Source: Hyphomicrobium nitrativorans NL23 (GTDB taxonomy: Bacteria; Pseudomonadota; Alphaproteobacteria; Rhizobiales; Hyphomicrobiaceae). From it: a DNA stretch of 64,000 bases. A program made the translations under genes and the position numbers. The DNA lies in the NCBI RefSeq assembly GCF_000503895.1, contig NC_022997.1, positions 62,001 through 126,000 on the forward strand. The letters run 5' to 3'. The notes beneath the pieces are model-generated. The model searched no databases. It was not told where the DNA came from and saw only the letters and a list, made by a program, of their open reading frames with translations. Below, piece by piece: positions 1-7,936 of this stretch; the stretch's first letter is position 1, and each line of letters opens with the position of its first letter.

Positions 1-794
1 GGATTGTCGCGGCCGGCGGGCACTTGTCCATAGCGATAAGCGTTCGCGACAACGGTCTCTAGTTCATCGGCCGGCCATTCCGGCAAGCATCGAAGGTTGT
101 AGTGCTCCCACATGAGATCAAAACATACGGGCTCTGAAACGCCGCGATCCTTCACCTGGCACGCGACCTTGAACGTCATCTCGTTACCGCCGGAACCCTC
201 CACAGCCGCCGGCGCGGCGTCTTTGAGATAGGCTGTCGCTGCCTCTATCGACGCGGGCGTGTCTAGTTCGCCCAACGTCTTCGGTGCTTCCGCAGACTTT
301 CGATGCGCCGCCACAAGCCGCTCTAAGAGCCAAGCCGGACATTCCGCAACGGGTGCATCGCGCTCGAGTAGGTACTCCCGACCCTTGAAGGTCGAGCCCA
401 CGCCCATGACGTAGCTTTTCGGACCTGTCTTTATGTCAACGCCTTGTCCAAGCTTATCAGTTCCGCCCGATAGATCGGCGCCGGCCGGCGCGCGCAAGTA
501 CAGGTGAAGCCCGCCGTTCGGCGTTCTCACTGTGTAGGTAGCAGGCAACGGCGGGTGGCCCTTAAGGGTCTCCAAACCCTCGCGGTGTGCGTCTACGTCC
601 ACGACCACAAGACGGTCAGTGCGAACGCCGATGTTGGTGCGAGCCTCAATGAAGGTGTCGAACGCTTCGGCGGGATCGGCAATCGCCCCTCCGTTGGCCC
701 AATCCCGCTGGGGTTTGTCTTTCGATCCGTGCCGGATGCGGAACACAGGATCGCCGTTGCGGGCGTGCCGAACGGCTGTGGACACGAGGCTCAT
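1..794 (-). CDS. Prim-Pol replication protein (bifunctional primase/polymerase N-terminal domain), 3' end outside window
   Basis: Translating the minus strand from the ATG at 794 gives an open frame that runs off the left edge (about 264 codons seen). It has the archaeo-eukaryotic Prim-Pol signature: an acidic pair in VVVDVDAH (D66, D68), the GGLHLYL strand with H97, and a third acidic residue in GQGVDIKTG (D120) followed by SYVMGVGS. Proteins of this family prime and copy DNA for plasmids, phages and integrated elements, and usually carry a helicase domain further on, which would lie outside this window. The start overlaps the stop of the upstream hypothetical gene by ATGA, so the two are translationally coupled. 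A recombinase and tRNA boundary lie 1.3 kb upstream, which fits a mobile element. Family assignment is firm; the C-terminal part and mode of replication are unknown. Confidence 0.85.
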   Translation of the reverse strand, partial: MSLVSTAVRHARNGDPVFRIRHGSKDKPQRDWANGGAIADPAEAFDTFIEARTNIGVRTDRLVVVDVDAHREGLETLKGHPPLPATYTVRTPNGGLHLYLRAPAGADLSGGTDKLGQGVDIKTGPKSYVMGVGSTFKGREYLLERDAPVAECPAWLLERLVAAHRKSAEAPKTLGELDTPASIEAATAYLKDAAPAAVEGSGGNEMTFKVACQVKDRGVSEPVCFDLMWEHYNLRCLPEWPADELETVVANAYRYGQVPAGRDN

Positions 795-1225
795 TGCACA
801 GCCACCGGCACACCAAGCATGTCCCAAAGGACGCTGCCGTTTCCGCTTTCATGCATCGCCTCGAGATACCGCCACCAGCCTTCTGGCGAGTGCCGCGTGA
901 AGGTGCTTCGGCCGCGCTCACCATAGAGCAGTAGCGGGGACGAAACCGGCCCGAACCATCGTTCTAAGCATCCATCGCGGTAGCGAATGGCGACAATCGC
1001 GGCAGGGTATCGCGACCATCCCTCAGGGACAGCGCTTTCCCCCTGCCGAAAGAGAACGCCCCGATACTCGCACGGCAGAGCCTCACGGACATGCCACTCG
1101 CAGCCGTGGCGGCCGTAGTACCAAAGATCACGATGCGCACCTTCGGCGGCGTCATATTCCGCCCAGTATGCGACGGGATCGGCACGCTTTAGAGCGGCGC
1201 TAAGGCCGATAGCTTCTTTGAACAT
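791..1225 (-). CDS. Hypothetical protein of the integrated element
   Basis: I do not recognise this 144-residue protein. It is rich in aromatic and charged residues (DLWYYGRHGCEW near the middle) and has no signal peptide or membrane segment. I chose the ATG at 1225 because GGGA lies about 8 bases upstream; a longer frame opens at 1267. Its stop codon overlaps the start of the Prim-Pol gene (ATGA at 791-794), so it probably belongs to the same replication operon and may be an accessory replication or copy-control factor. That role is inferred from position alone. Confidence 0.65.
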   Translation of the reverse strand: MFKEAIGLSAALKRADPVAYWAEYDAAEGAHRDLWYYGRHGCEWHVREALPCEYRGVLFRQGESAVPEGWSRYPAAIVAIRYRDGCLERWFGPVSSPLLLYGERGRSTFTRHSPEGWWRYLEAMHESGNGSVLWDMLGVPVAVQ

Positions 1226-1340
1226 CACACTTCCCTTCAAAAACTCGCGAAAGGAAGCGCGTCGCAAAATTGACTTTCGGGGTGAAAGTCACGACTATGT
1301 GGGGGTCAGCCATTTCCATTCGCCGTTAAAATTATCAGAC

Positions 1341-1374
1341 AAAAAGAGCCCGTCCGGTTGCCAGCCGGCGGGCT
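1341..1374 (-). terminator. Rho-independent terminator (minus strand)
   Basis: Read on the minus strand, a GC-rich hairpin (AGCCCGCCGG paired with CCGG-A-CGGGCT, one bulged base, 7-base loop) is followed by CTTTTTG. It lies 8 bases beyond the stop of the small helix-turn-helix gene and would separate it from the hypothetical/Prim-Pol operon. Confidence 0.7.
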
Positions 1375-1381
1375 TTGCCGT

Positions 1382-1585
1382 TTACGCGGCTCGATTAAGT
1401 TCGGCCGAAGACCCGAATGTGTTGGCGGCCATCCACTCCCTAAGTTCCGCCACGGGGTACAAATAGCGCCCGTGTACGGCGAGGAACTTCGGCCCTACGC
1501 CTTTATCGCGCCAACGTTTAAGGGTCTTCGGAGTGCGATTTAGCAACCGACCCGCCTTGTCAGGGGTCAAACAGACGTTTTCCAT
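1382..1585 (-). CDS. Small helix-turn-helix (excisionase/MerR-like) DNA-binding protein
   Basis: This 67-residue protein starts MENVCLTPDKAG and contains the pattern LTPDKAGRLLNRTPKTLKRWR...GPKF followed by GRYLYPVAELREWM. That is the layout of excisionase/MerR-like winged helices (Helix-turn-helix 17): helix, turn, recognition helix, then a beta wing ending in a tyrosine-proline and an ExxxWM helix. Such proteins act as recombination directionality factors or element regulators. A longer frame opens at 1630, but the ATG at 1585 matches the family start. It is divergent from a second small HTH gene and the recombinase, with a perfect palindrome between them. Either excisionase or repressor is possible. 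Confidence 0.75.
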   Translation of the reverse strand: MENVCLTPDKAGRLLNRTPKTLKRWRDKGVGPKFLAVHGRYLYPVAELREWMAANTFGSSAELNRAA

Positions 1586-1707
1586 CTTAAGTCTCCACAT
1601 AAAGTGCCGCGTCGTCGCCTTTGGGGACAAAGCGAGACATGGCGGGATGGAAACTTAAAATGGGATGCGCTGCAAATTTCGGTTCCAAGTTGGACGTTAT
1701 GCGACTT

Positions 1708-1738
1708 TTAGAATGCTCAGCAATGCTGAGCATTCTAA
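1708..1738. promoter_or_regulatory. Perfect 14-bp inverted repeat with 3-base spacer, likely operator
   Basis: Bases 1708-1721 (TTAGAATGCTCAGC) are the exact reverse complement of 1725-1738, separated by AAT. The site lies between two divergent small HTH genes. There is no T-run on either side, so it is not a normal terminator. Its position suggests a binding site for one of the element's own regulators, or a recombination-related site. Confidence 0.6.
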
Positions 1739-1852
1739 TGCCAAAATCTGAATAAGAAGTTTATCGCGCGGCGCGCGGGTTTACAGAATGCGATTTTGGC
1801 GATTTGTGTTGCGATGATATTTTTTAGGCTCGTTATTTATCGAGCCACCGCA

Positions 1853-2104
1853 ATGACCCGCCACGAAAAGCCCAGCGCCGTTTTACCGTCCTCGATGCCG
1901 TTACTGCTGTGCTCGCGGGTGCAAGCTGCGGCGTTGCTCAATGTTGCTCCAACCACCTTCGACAAGCTGCGCAAGAGCAATGCCCTGTTGCGGCCGGTCC
2001 AGATCGGTTCGCGCCCGCTCTGGCCGCTTAAGAATCTCATGGCGTTCGTGGACGAGCTTATTGACGGGGGCTTGGGTTCGGAAGACCCTTGGGCGACACC
2101 ATGA
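1853..2104 (+). CDS. Small helix-turn-helix protein upstream of the recombinase
   Basis: The 83-residue product has one HTH-like segment (LLCSRVQAAALLNVAPTTFDKLRKS followed by RPLWPLKNLMAFVDEL), similar in layout to AlpA/excisionase-type proteins: a turn between two helices, a short wing with a proline-leucine, then a helix. The frame opens at 1796; ATG 1853 or 1895 fit the family better, and neither has a strong ribosome site. Its stop overlaps the recombinase start (ATGA at 2101-2104), so the two are probably co-translated. This suggests control of, or partnership in, excision. Function is inferred from fold and position. Confidence 0.65.
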   Translation: MTRHEKPSAVLPSSMPLLLCSRVQAAALLNVAPTTFDKLRKSNALLRPVQIGSRPLWPLKNLMAFVDELIDGGLGSEDPWATP

Positions 2105-3201
2105 GCACCGGGGCAGGTATGGCCGTCGCGCGTTATCGGTATGTACAAGAGCTAACCGACCGTCACGGCCATAAACGGCTCTATTATCGGCGGAAAGGCT
2201 ATCCGCGCGCCACGCTTCGCGGGCCCATCGGAAGCGCCGAGTTCATAGCCGACTACGACGCCGCCTCGAGAAAATCGACCGAGGCGCCCGGTTCGCACAC
2301 CCGACCGGCGCAAGGGACGTGGCGATGGCTGTGTTGTGCCTACCTTTCTTCAGTTGAGTTCAACGCGCTCGACCCGAGTACCCAGCGCGTGCGAAGGCGC
2401 GCCCTTGAGCTAACTTGGGATGAGCCGGCACCGAACAACGCGGCGATCACGTACGCACAATGCCCGGTTGAGCGGCTAGACGCTCGCTTGATCCGGGTGC
2501 TTCGCGACCGAAAAGCCGACGCGCCTGAGGCGGCCAATGGGCGGCTCAAGGCCATTCGCGCCGTGTTTTCGTGGGCGTGTGAAGCCGATCAGACAGCGGG
2601 CAACCCTGCACGCGAAGTGAAGTTTCTAAAGTCGAAGAAACAGGGCGGCTTTCACGCGTGGGATGATACCGAGATCGCCAAGTTCGAAGACCGCCACCCG
2701 ATCGGAAGCAAGGCGCGGCTCGCGCTAGCGTTGCTGCTCTACACCGGCCAGCGGCGTTCCGACGTTGTGACTTTCGGCCGTCAGCATGTGAAGGCGGGAT
2801 GGCTACACTTCGTCCAGCATAAGAACCGTAACCGCAACCCCGTCACGCTTCAGCTTCCGATCTTGCCTGAGTTGCAGAGCATCATCGAACAGAGCCCCAC
2901 TGGCGATCTTACCTATCTCGTCACCGAGTTCGGCAAGCCGTTCACGAACAATGGCTTCGGTAACTGGTTTGGCGACCGTTGCCGGGAGGCGGGACTAACC
3001 GACTGTAGCGCCCATGGCTTGCGTAAGGCATCCGCCCGGCGCCTCGCGGAATGGGGCGCAACGACTGAGCAGATCAAAGCGTGGTGCGGCTGGCGGACTG
3101 CTAAAGAGGCCGACCGATACTTGCGAGAAGTGAACCAACGGAAGCTGGCAGGAAGCGTCGCCAGGCTTGTCTCGAAGGGCAAAACCGGAACGGAAATGTA
3201 A
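2101..3201 (+). CDS. Tyrosine recombinase/integrase of the element
   Basis: This is a 366-residue phage-type integrase. Residues 1-60 carry a small N-terminal DNA-binding region, about 70-175 a SAM-like core-binding domain (ending NGRLKAIRAVFSWACE), and about 185-355 the catalytic domain. The catalytic set is visible: Arg in TGQRRSD (about R218), HGLR (about H305, R308), a Trp in place of the second His (CGWRT) and the tyrosine nucleophile in DRYLREVN (about Y340). The ATG at 2101 overlaps the previous stop; ATG 2089 in the same frame is an alternative. The gene ends 46 bp from the 3' end of tRNA-Phe, the usual arrangement when an integrase uses that tRNA gene as its attachment site. Confidence 0.93.
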   Translation: MSTGAGMAVARYRYVQELTDRHGHKRLYYRRKGYPRATLRGPIGSAEFIADYDAASRKSTEAPGSHTRPAQGTWRWLCCAYLSSVEFNALDPSTQRVRRRALELTWDEPAPNNAAITYAQCPVERLDARLIRVLRDRKADAPEAANGRLKAIRAVFSWACEADQTAGNPAREVKFLKSKKQGGFHAWDDTEIAKFEDRHPIGSKARLALALLLYTGQRRSDVVTFGRQHVKAGWLHFVQHKNRNRNPVTLQLPILPELQSIIEQSPTGDLTYLVTEFGKPFTNNGFGNWFGDRCREAGLTDCSAHGLRKASARRLAEWGATTEQIKAWCGWRTAKEADRYLREVNQRKLAGSVARLVSKGKTGTEM

Positions 3202-3247
3202 ACCCGCCTGTAAACCCGGCGCCTAACTTACTGTGTTTTCTGGAAAG

Positions 3248-3323
3248 TGGTGCCCAGGGCCGGAATCGAACCAGCGACACTGCGATTTTCAGTCGCATGC
3301 TCTACCAACTGAGCTACCTGGGC
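3248..3323 (-). tRNA. tRNA-Phe(GAA)
   Basis: The reverse complement folds as a full 76-base tRNA: acceptor GCCCAGG/CCTGGGC, D-arm with AGTTGGTAGA, anticodon loop CTGAAAA (anticodon GAA), T-arm with GTTCGAATC, and an encoded 3' ACCA. The 3' end faces the recombinase, so this end is the likely attachment site of the element to its left. Confidence 0.97.
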
Positions 3324-3418
3324 GTCGCTTGCGGGGCACTGACGGCCGCCGAAGCTCGCGCTTTATAGGGGGTCGTCTCGGCGCTGTCCAGCCTCGTTCG
3401 AGGGCGTTCCGCCAAATG

Positions 3419-3670
3419 TCAGGCGTCCTCGTCCGGGCCCCGTCCGCGGTCGAGTTGGCCGGCGGCAGCGGCCTCGCTGTCGGCCCCGTCTTCGTCGGCA
3501 TCGGCGTGGCCGCCGGAGATCACATACGCCCCGGAGACCCAACGGCCGAGGTCGATATCCGCGCAGCGCGACGAGCAGAACGGGCGGACGGCATGGACCG
3601 TGGGCTTGCCGCAAATGGGGCACTTGCCGCCGGTGGCCGCCGTCTTCGGCTTTTCGTCTGACGCGCTCAT
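3419..3670 (-). CDS. yacG: DNA gyrase inhibitor YacG (zinc protein)
   Basis: The 83-residue product has the YacG zinc motif CPICGKP...[14 protein letters not shown] (two Cys pairs at about residues 17-20 and 32-36) and an acidic C-terminal tail. E. coli YacG binds the GyrB C-terminal region and inhibits DNA binding by gyrase. It lies 30 bp downstream of maf in the same direction, the usual alphaproteobacterial order, and is followed by tRNA-Phe. Confidence 0.92.
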   Translation of the reverse strand: MSASDEKPKTAATGGKCPICGKPTVHAVRPFCSSRCADIDLGRWVSGAYVISGGHADADEDGADSEAAAAGQLDRGRGPDEDA

Positions 3671-3700
3671 GATCCGATCCTCGGAGCTGCCTGGCGATCG

Positions 3701-4447
3701 CTACTCAGCGTCGAGGTCGGCGGCCCGCAGCCAGTTGAAATGAACCGGGAAGCCCTCACCGATCAGAAGGCTCACCACCTCCGTGAGCGGGAGCCCCACG
3801 ACATTCGTGTAAGAGCCCGTGATCTTGCGCACGAAGCAGCCTGCGAGGCCTTGAATCGCGTATGCGCCCGCCTTGCCGCGCCATTCGCGCGAGGCGATGT
3901 AGGCTTCGATCTCGGGCTTCGCCAAATGTTTGAAGCGCACGCGTGTGCTGACGATCTTCGTGCGCACCTTGTCGTCCGGCGTGATGAGGCAGACGCCCGT
4001 CAGCACCCGATGCGAGCGCCCCGACAGCCGCTCAAGGGTCGCGACCGCCTCCTCGATATGCTCGGGTTTGCCGAAGATCCTGCGACCCACGGAAACCACC
4101 GTGTCCGCGGCCAGGATGTAGGCGCCCGCAATGTCCGTATCGTTGGCGATCTGATCGCGCGCCGTCTCAGCTTTCGAGCGGGCGAGGCGGGCCGCCAGCG
4201 ACCGCGGCATCTCGCCCAGACGCGCCGTCTCGTCGATGCTGGCGGGGCGAAGCGCATCCGGCTCGATGCCGGCCTGGGCAAGAAGCGTCAGCCGCCGCGG
4301 GCTCGCGCTCGCGAGTACGAGCTTCGGCGTGCCCGGAGCGCCGCCGTCACGCGCAAGCTCGCGGGCAAGCTCCCGGCGCAGCGTTTCACGCCGCGGGCTG
4401 TCGGTGCGCCTGAACGAGGAGAGAAAGCCAGCTTTCACGGAGCTCAT
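3701..4447 (-). CDS. maf: Maf family nucleoside triphosphate pyrophosphatase
   Basis: The protein (248 residues from the ATG at 4447) carries the Maf signature [19 protein letters not shown], the SKAE(T)A motif, the catalytic [16 protein letters not shown] loop with its conserved aspartate, and GYAI-like [11 protein letters not shown] near the C-terminus. YhdE-type Maf proteins hydrolyse dTTP/UTP and modified nucleotides to monophosphates as a house-cleaning activity. About 45 residues precede the conserved core, longer than most family members; a start at a later codon is possible. The open frame continues upstream to 4867, but that part antisense-overlaps the crp-like gene and is not coding. 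Confidence 0.9.
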   Translation of the reverse strand: MSSVKAGFLSSFRRTDSPRRETLRRELARELARDGGAPGTPKLVLASASPRRLTLLAQAGIEPDALRPASIDETARLGEMPRSLAARLARSKAETARDQIANDTDIAGAYILAADTVVSVGRRIFGKPEHIEEAVATLERLSGRSHRVLTGVCLITPDDKVRTKIVSTRVRFKHLAKPEIEAYIASREWRGKAGAYAIQGLAGCFVRKITGSYTNVVGLPLTEVVSLLIGEGFPVHFNWLRAADLDAE

Positions 4448-4709
4448 GTCGGTTTGCCAAAGTGTTGGAGCCGAGAGACACGCCCTACTGAACACGACCT
4501 GGCCGGACACGATCATTGCTCCGATCCGACGGCCCCGAACGATCGACGGCGGGCCGAACGGCGCTCCACCGGTACAGGAGTGCGAACGGGTCACGGGCCC
4601 GGAAATCGCGTGCGGAGAATGCAGAGAGCGCCCCCGAAAAGCAAGAAGCTCGTTGCCAATCCCGTCGGTTCCCGCGAAAATCCGTGCGCATCCCATGACC
4701 GGAGGCTCG

Positions 4710-5405
4710 ATGAGCGCCAAGGCCCCCCTTCTCGACATGCTTGGGCAAACGCCCCTGTTCGGCGCTCTCGAAGAGGCCGACCGCAAGGCCGTGGCGCAGG
4801 AGATGCGCGAAGCCTCGTTCGGCAGCGGACAATCGATTTTCGCACGCGGCGACGAGGGGCGCGACATCTACCTCGTCACGACCGGCCGCGTACGGCTCTC
4901 GGTGCTGACGGCCGAAGGACGTGAGCTTTCCTTCGCACACGCCGAGCCCGGCCACGTCTTCGGCGAGATCGCCGTTCTCGACGGGGGCGTCCGGACGGCT
5001 GACGCGACGGCCGTGACGAAAGTCAGCGCCTCTACGCTCTCGAAAGGCGCCCTTATGCGGCTCATCAACGAGCGCGCAATCGTGCGCGAAGCGGTCATTC
5101 GCTTTCTGTGCCGGCGCGTGCGCGAAGCGGACCACCAGCTCGAAGGCATTGCGCTCTATCCGATCGAAGTCAGGCTCGCGCGCTTCTTTCTGGCCACGGC
5201 GCGGCAGAAGGGCGATGCCGAGACCGGCGCGAAAGTGATCATCGATCTCCCGATCTCGCAAAGCGAGCTGGCGCTTCTGATCGGCGCCAGCCGGCCGAAA
5301 GTGAACGCGGCACTCGCGCTGCTCGAAGACGGCGGCGCCATCGCGCGCAAGGACACGCGCTTTACCTGCGATATCGACGAGCTCGAAGCGATTTCCGGCT
5401 CTTGA
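4710..5405 (+). CDS. Crp/Fnr family cyclic-nucleotide-responsive transcription regulator
   Basis: This 231-residue regulator has an N-terminal cyclic-nucleotide-binding beta-barrel (about residues 12-125: [52 protein letters not shown]) and a C-terminal winged helix (about 150-225: [27 protein letters not shown]). The phosphate-binding cassette keeps GEIA and R-T, in keeping with cAMP or cGMP binding. It has no N-terminal Cys cluster, so it is not an oxygen-sensing Fnr. Start ATG 4710 has GGAGG 5 bases upstream; ATG 4695 is also in frame. It is followed 31 bp later by a nucleotidyl cyclase in the same direction, which suggests that the second messenger and its receptor are made from one operon. 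Confidence 0.9.
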   Translation: MSAKAPLLDMLGQTPLFGALEEADRKAVAQEMREASFGSGQSIFARGDEGRDIYLVTTGRVRLSVLTAEGRELSFAHAEPGHVFGEIAVLDGGVRTADATAVTKVSASTLSKGALMRLINERAIVREAVIRFLCRRVREADHQLEGIALYPIEVRLARFFLATARQKGDAETGAKVIIDLPISQSELALLIGASRPKVNAALALLEDGGAIARKDTRFTCDIDELEAISGS

Positions 5406-5436
5406 GGCCCGTCTTTTTGGGAGCCTTCCAGCCGCA

Positions 5437-6738
5437 ATGGATCACACCCCGGCATCGGCTGAGACACGCACCGGCGTCTCCGGCCGCGTGATCGCCTGGC
5501 TCAAGGCATCGCGCCCAACTTCCGCACTCGGGCCGTGGCTGACGCGACTGGTCGAAGCCGGAACGCAGGGCTATCCGCCGGAGACGAAGCGGCGGCTCAA
5601 GATCCTGAACATGATCGCCTACCTGATCGTGCTCACGACGCTTGTCTACGCGATCCAGCAAACGTTTCTCGACTACGCGCGCTATTGGCCGATCATCCAC
5701 ATCAACCTCGCCATCATCGCGGTCATGCTGGCCGTGCCGTTCATGCACCGCTTCGGCCCCGTGGCGGCGGCACTGCTGATCCTGGTGACGGAATGCGCCG
5801 CGCTGCTCGCGTTCACGTCCTTTCTCGGGCGCGAATCCGGGTTGCATGTTCAGTATGTCGCCTTCTCGGCCGCGGCGTTCGTCGTCTACGGCCTGCACCG
5901 GACGTGGCTGATCTTTTCTTCGATCGCGGTCGCGCTGGTGCTGCACATCCTCGCCTGGTTCTGGTTTCCGAGCACCGCAGCCCTCATCGCAACCGAGCAG
6001 GACGTGCTCGATTCGATGTACATTCAGGCTGCGGTCACAACCTTCGGCATCATCGCCGCGGCGGTCTATTACGCGTTTCGGTTGGCCGAGAACGCCAAGG
6101 CCGAAACCGACGCGCTGTTGCGCAACATCCTCCCCGACACGGTCGTCGAACGGCTCAAGGCGAAGCCCGCGGAGCCCGTCGCCGACACGTTCCCGGAAGC
6201 TTCGATCCTGTTCGCGGACATCACGGGGTTCGTCCCGCTCGCGCGCAAGCTCGGCGCTACAGATACTGTGGCGCTCCTGAACACGCTGGTTTCGCGCTTC
6301 GACGAGCTTGCCGAGCGCCATGGCGTGGAAAAGATCAAGACCATCGGCGATGCCTATATGGTGGCGGCGGGCGTTCCCGAACCCGTGCCCAAGTCCGCGG
6401 AGCGTCTTGCCCGCATGGCGCTTTCCATGCACGCCGCCGTCGCGGCGCTGCGGGCCGAGACGGGCCACGCGCTCGACATGCGGATGGGGCTCGCGACGGG
6501 GCCGGTGATGGCGGGCGTGATCGGGCGGCGGAAATTCAGCTACGATATCTGGGGCGATGCCGTGAACCTCGCAGCCCGGCTCGAAACCGCCTCCCTACCC
6601 GGCCGCATCCACATCTGCCCCGTGACGCACGAGAGGCTTGCAGACGCGTTCGACACCGAGCCGCGCGGGGCGATGGAGATCAAGGGCGTCGGGACGCAGA
6701 GCACATGGTTTCTCGTTGGACCACGCTCGTCCATCTAG
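5437..6738 (+). CDS. Membrane-bound class III adenylate/guanylate cyclase
   Basis: The 433-residue protein has about six hydrophobic segments between residues 55 and 215, a short linker, then a class III cyclase domain (about 250-430). Catalytic residues are visible: metal-binding D261 (FADITGF) and D305 (KTIGDAYM), base-selecting K301 and D370 (SYDIWGD), and the transition-state pair N377 and R381 (VNLAARLE). Lys plus Asp predicts ATP as substrate, so cAMP is the likely product. The membrane part has no named sensor domain that I recognise; it could detect a membrane or periplasmic signal. It follows the Crp-like gene by 31 bp. Confidence 0.92.
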   Translation: MDHTPASAETRTGVSGRVIAWLKASRPTSALGPWLTRLVEAGTQGYPPETKRRLKILNMIAYLIVLTTLVYAIQQTFLDYARYWPIIHINLAIIAVMLAVPFMHRFGPVAAALLILVTECAALLAFTSFLGRESGLHVQYVAFSAAAFVVYGLHRTWLIFSSIAVALVLHILAWFWFPSTAALIATEQDVLDSMYIQAAVTTFGIIAAAVYYAFRLAENAKAETDALLRNILPDTVVERLKAKPAEPVADTFPEASILFADITGFVPLARKLGATDTVALLNTLVSRFDELAERHGVEKIKTIGDAYMVAAGVPEPVPKSAERLARMALSMHAAVAALRAETGHALDMRMGLATGPVMAGVIGRRKFSYDIWGDAVNLAARLETASLPGRIHICPVTHERLADAFDTEPRGAMEIKGVGTQSTWFLVGPRSSI

Positions 6739-6801
6739 TGCACGTTTCCCATCGCGGGACCACCACCGGGATCGGCGCAGGTCGACAACACTTGCGCCTC
6801 T

Positions 6802-6937
6802 TGTCATCCCGGCCGGAGCGGAGCAGAGAGCCGGGATCCAGCGCGAGCAAGTCGAAGACGCGATATTTCGCGATAGAAGCTTTTCCTGGGTCCCGGCGCG
6901 GCGCTCCTGCTGTCGCAGTCGCTGGGCCGGGATGACA
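6802..6937. repeat. Extragenic palindromic repeat (TGTCATCCCGG ... CCGGGATGACA)
   Basis: A 136-bp element between two convergent genes starts TGTCATCCCGGCC and ends GGCCGGGATGACA, with internal arms CCGGGATCCAG and CTGGGTCCCGG. The whole can fold into a long imperfect hairpin. It resembles the dispersed extragenic palindromes common in Hyphomicrobiales. A partial similarity (CTCGGGATGACAG) is seen at about 36181-36193. Confidence 0.75.
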
Positions 6938-6959
6938 GGTTGCACAAGCGCGCCGACGG

Positions 6960-7420
6960 CTACACGGATGGGCCGCCGCCCGTTTTGACGAAGCGCTGTT
7001 TGATCCGCCGGAACAGCGTGTCGCGCACACCGCGATAGCGCGCCAGCAGTTCCTCACGGCTGACGTCTTCCGCGACAGCCGTCGCGTCCGGCGTCGGCCA
7101 ATATTCGACATCGGCCGGCATGACGCGCGTGAGTTCCACACCGTGGTGATGGGCTTCCGGCGAGAGCGTCACGACGAGATCGAATACCTCGCCCTCGATG
7201 CTGTCGAGACCGACCGGCTCATGCTCGGAGATGTCGATACCGATCTCGTCCAGCACAGCCACGGCATAGGGATCTGGCTGGCCAGCACGCACGCCCGCCG
7301 ACGCAACCCGTACGCGATCTCCCATCAGATGCTGCAGTATGGCGGCCGCCATTGGGCTCCGGACGCGTTCGCGGCGCACGCGAACAACACAGCCTGGGGC
7401 CCCTCGCCCTCCTCCGACAC
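6960..7420 (-). pseudogene. Low-molecular-weight protein tyrosine phosphatase/arsenate reductase-like, frameshifted in the P-loop
   Basis: The N-terminus is read from GTG 7420 (VSEEGEGPQAVLFACAANA) and the rest in another frame (VRSPMAAAILQHLMGDR...). Joined, they make the CX5R phosphate-binding loop CAANAVRS of this family, so one base has been lost near 7363 (minus strand AACGCG-TCCGG where AACGCGGTCCGG is expected). The remainder, with DLVVTLSPEAHHHGVEL and WPTPDAT, keeps the general-acid aspartate region. It sits in the conserved order hisD - UPF0262 - phosphatase - maf. The repaired protein would have about 153 residues. The shift could be a true inactivating mutation or a base-calling error; as written it cannot give an active enzyme. 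Confidence 0.75.
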
Positions 7421-7424
7421 GGGG

Positions 7425-7931
7425 TCACCCTTTCCAATGCAAAGCCGCGATGAGGGTGAACAACCGCCGCGAGGTGTCGACGTCGATTTTAATCTTGCCT
7501 TCGAGCCGCTCCATGAGCACGCGGCTCCCTTCGTCATGCAGCCCGCGCCGGCCCATGTCGATGGCCTGGATACGGGAAGGCTGAGCGGTGCGGATCGCCT
7601 GATAGTAGCTGTCCAGAACCAGGAAGTAGTCCTTCATGATACGCTTGAACGGCGTCAGCGAGAGGAAATGAGCAACGATCGGCTCGTCCGACGGCTTGTC
7701 GGCGCTGAATACGGTAAAGGCGAGGCGATCGTCGACGATGCCGATCGAAAGCTTGTACGGGCCTTCGTCGCGACCTTCGAGCGCGAATGCGTTGCCGTCG
7801 AGCAGATCATAGATCGCGACCTCGCGCTCGTGCTCGATGTTGGCGTTGCCGCGCCCGATCGAAGCGGAGTCGAGCGTGATCTCGCTCAAGCGGTCGTTGG
7901 TCGCGACAGTCTCCGACGATGCCTGCTCCAT
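7425..7931 (-). CDS. UPF0262 family protein
   Basis: This 168-residue protein matches the UPF0262 family by its start (RLSEITLDSASIGRGNANIEHEREVAIYDLL) and the middle block GPYKLSIGIVDDRLAF...LTPFKRIMKDYFLVLDSYYQAIR. The family is almost limited to alphaproteobacteria and has no established biochemical role. It lies 5 bp downstream of hisD and 4 bp upstream of the phosphatase gene, so the three are probably one transcript. Confidence 0.92.
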   Translation of the reverse strand: MEQASSETVATNDRLSEITLDSASIGRGNANIEHEREVAIYDLLDGNAFALEGRDEGPYKLSIGIVDDRLAFTVFSADKPSDEPIVAHFLSLTPFKRIMKDYFLVLDSYYQAIRTAQPSRIQAIDMGRRGLHDEGSRVLMERLEGKIKIDVDTSRRLFTLIAALHWKG

Positions 7932-7936
7932 GACCG

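Noticed and set aside
504-926. Plus-strand open frame of 140 codons at the left edge
   Set aside because: It lies antisense to the Prim-Pol gene, whose motifs are clear; the product has no recognisable pattern.
3740-4924. Long plus-strand frame (394 codons) across maf
   Set aside because: It is an antisense shadow of maf, rich in Arg and Ala, as expected of high-GC shadows.
5362-6468. Minus-strand frame of 368 codons across the cyclase
   Set aside because: Antisense to a gene with a complete set of catalytic residues; composition is Arg/Gly/Asp-rich without motifs.
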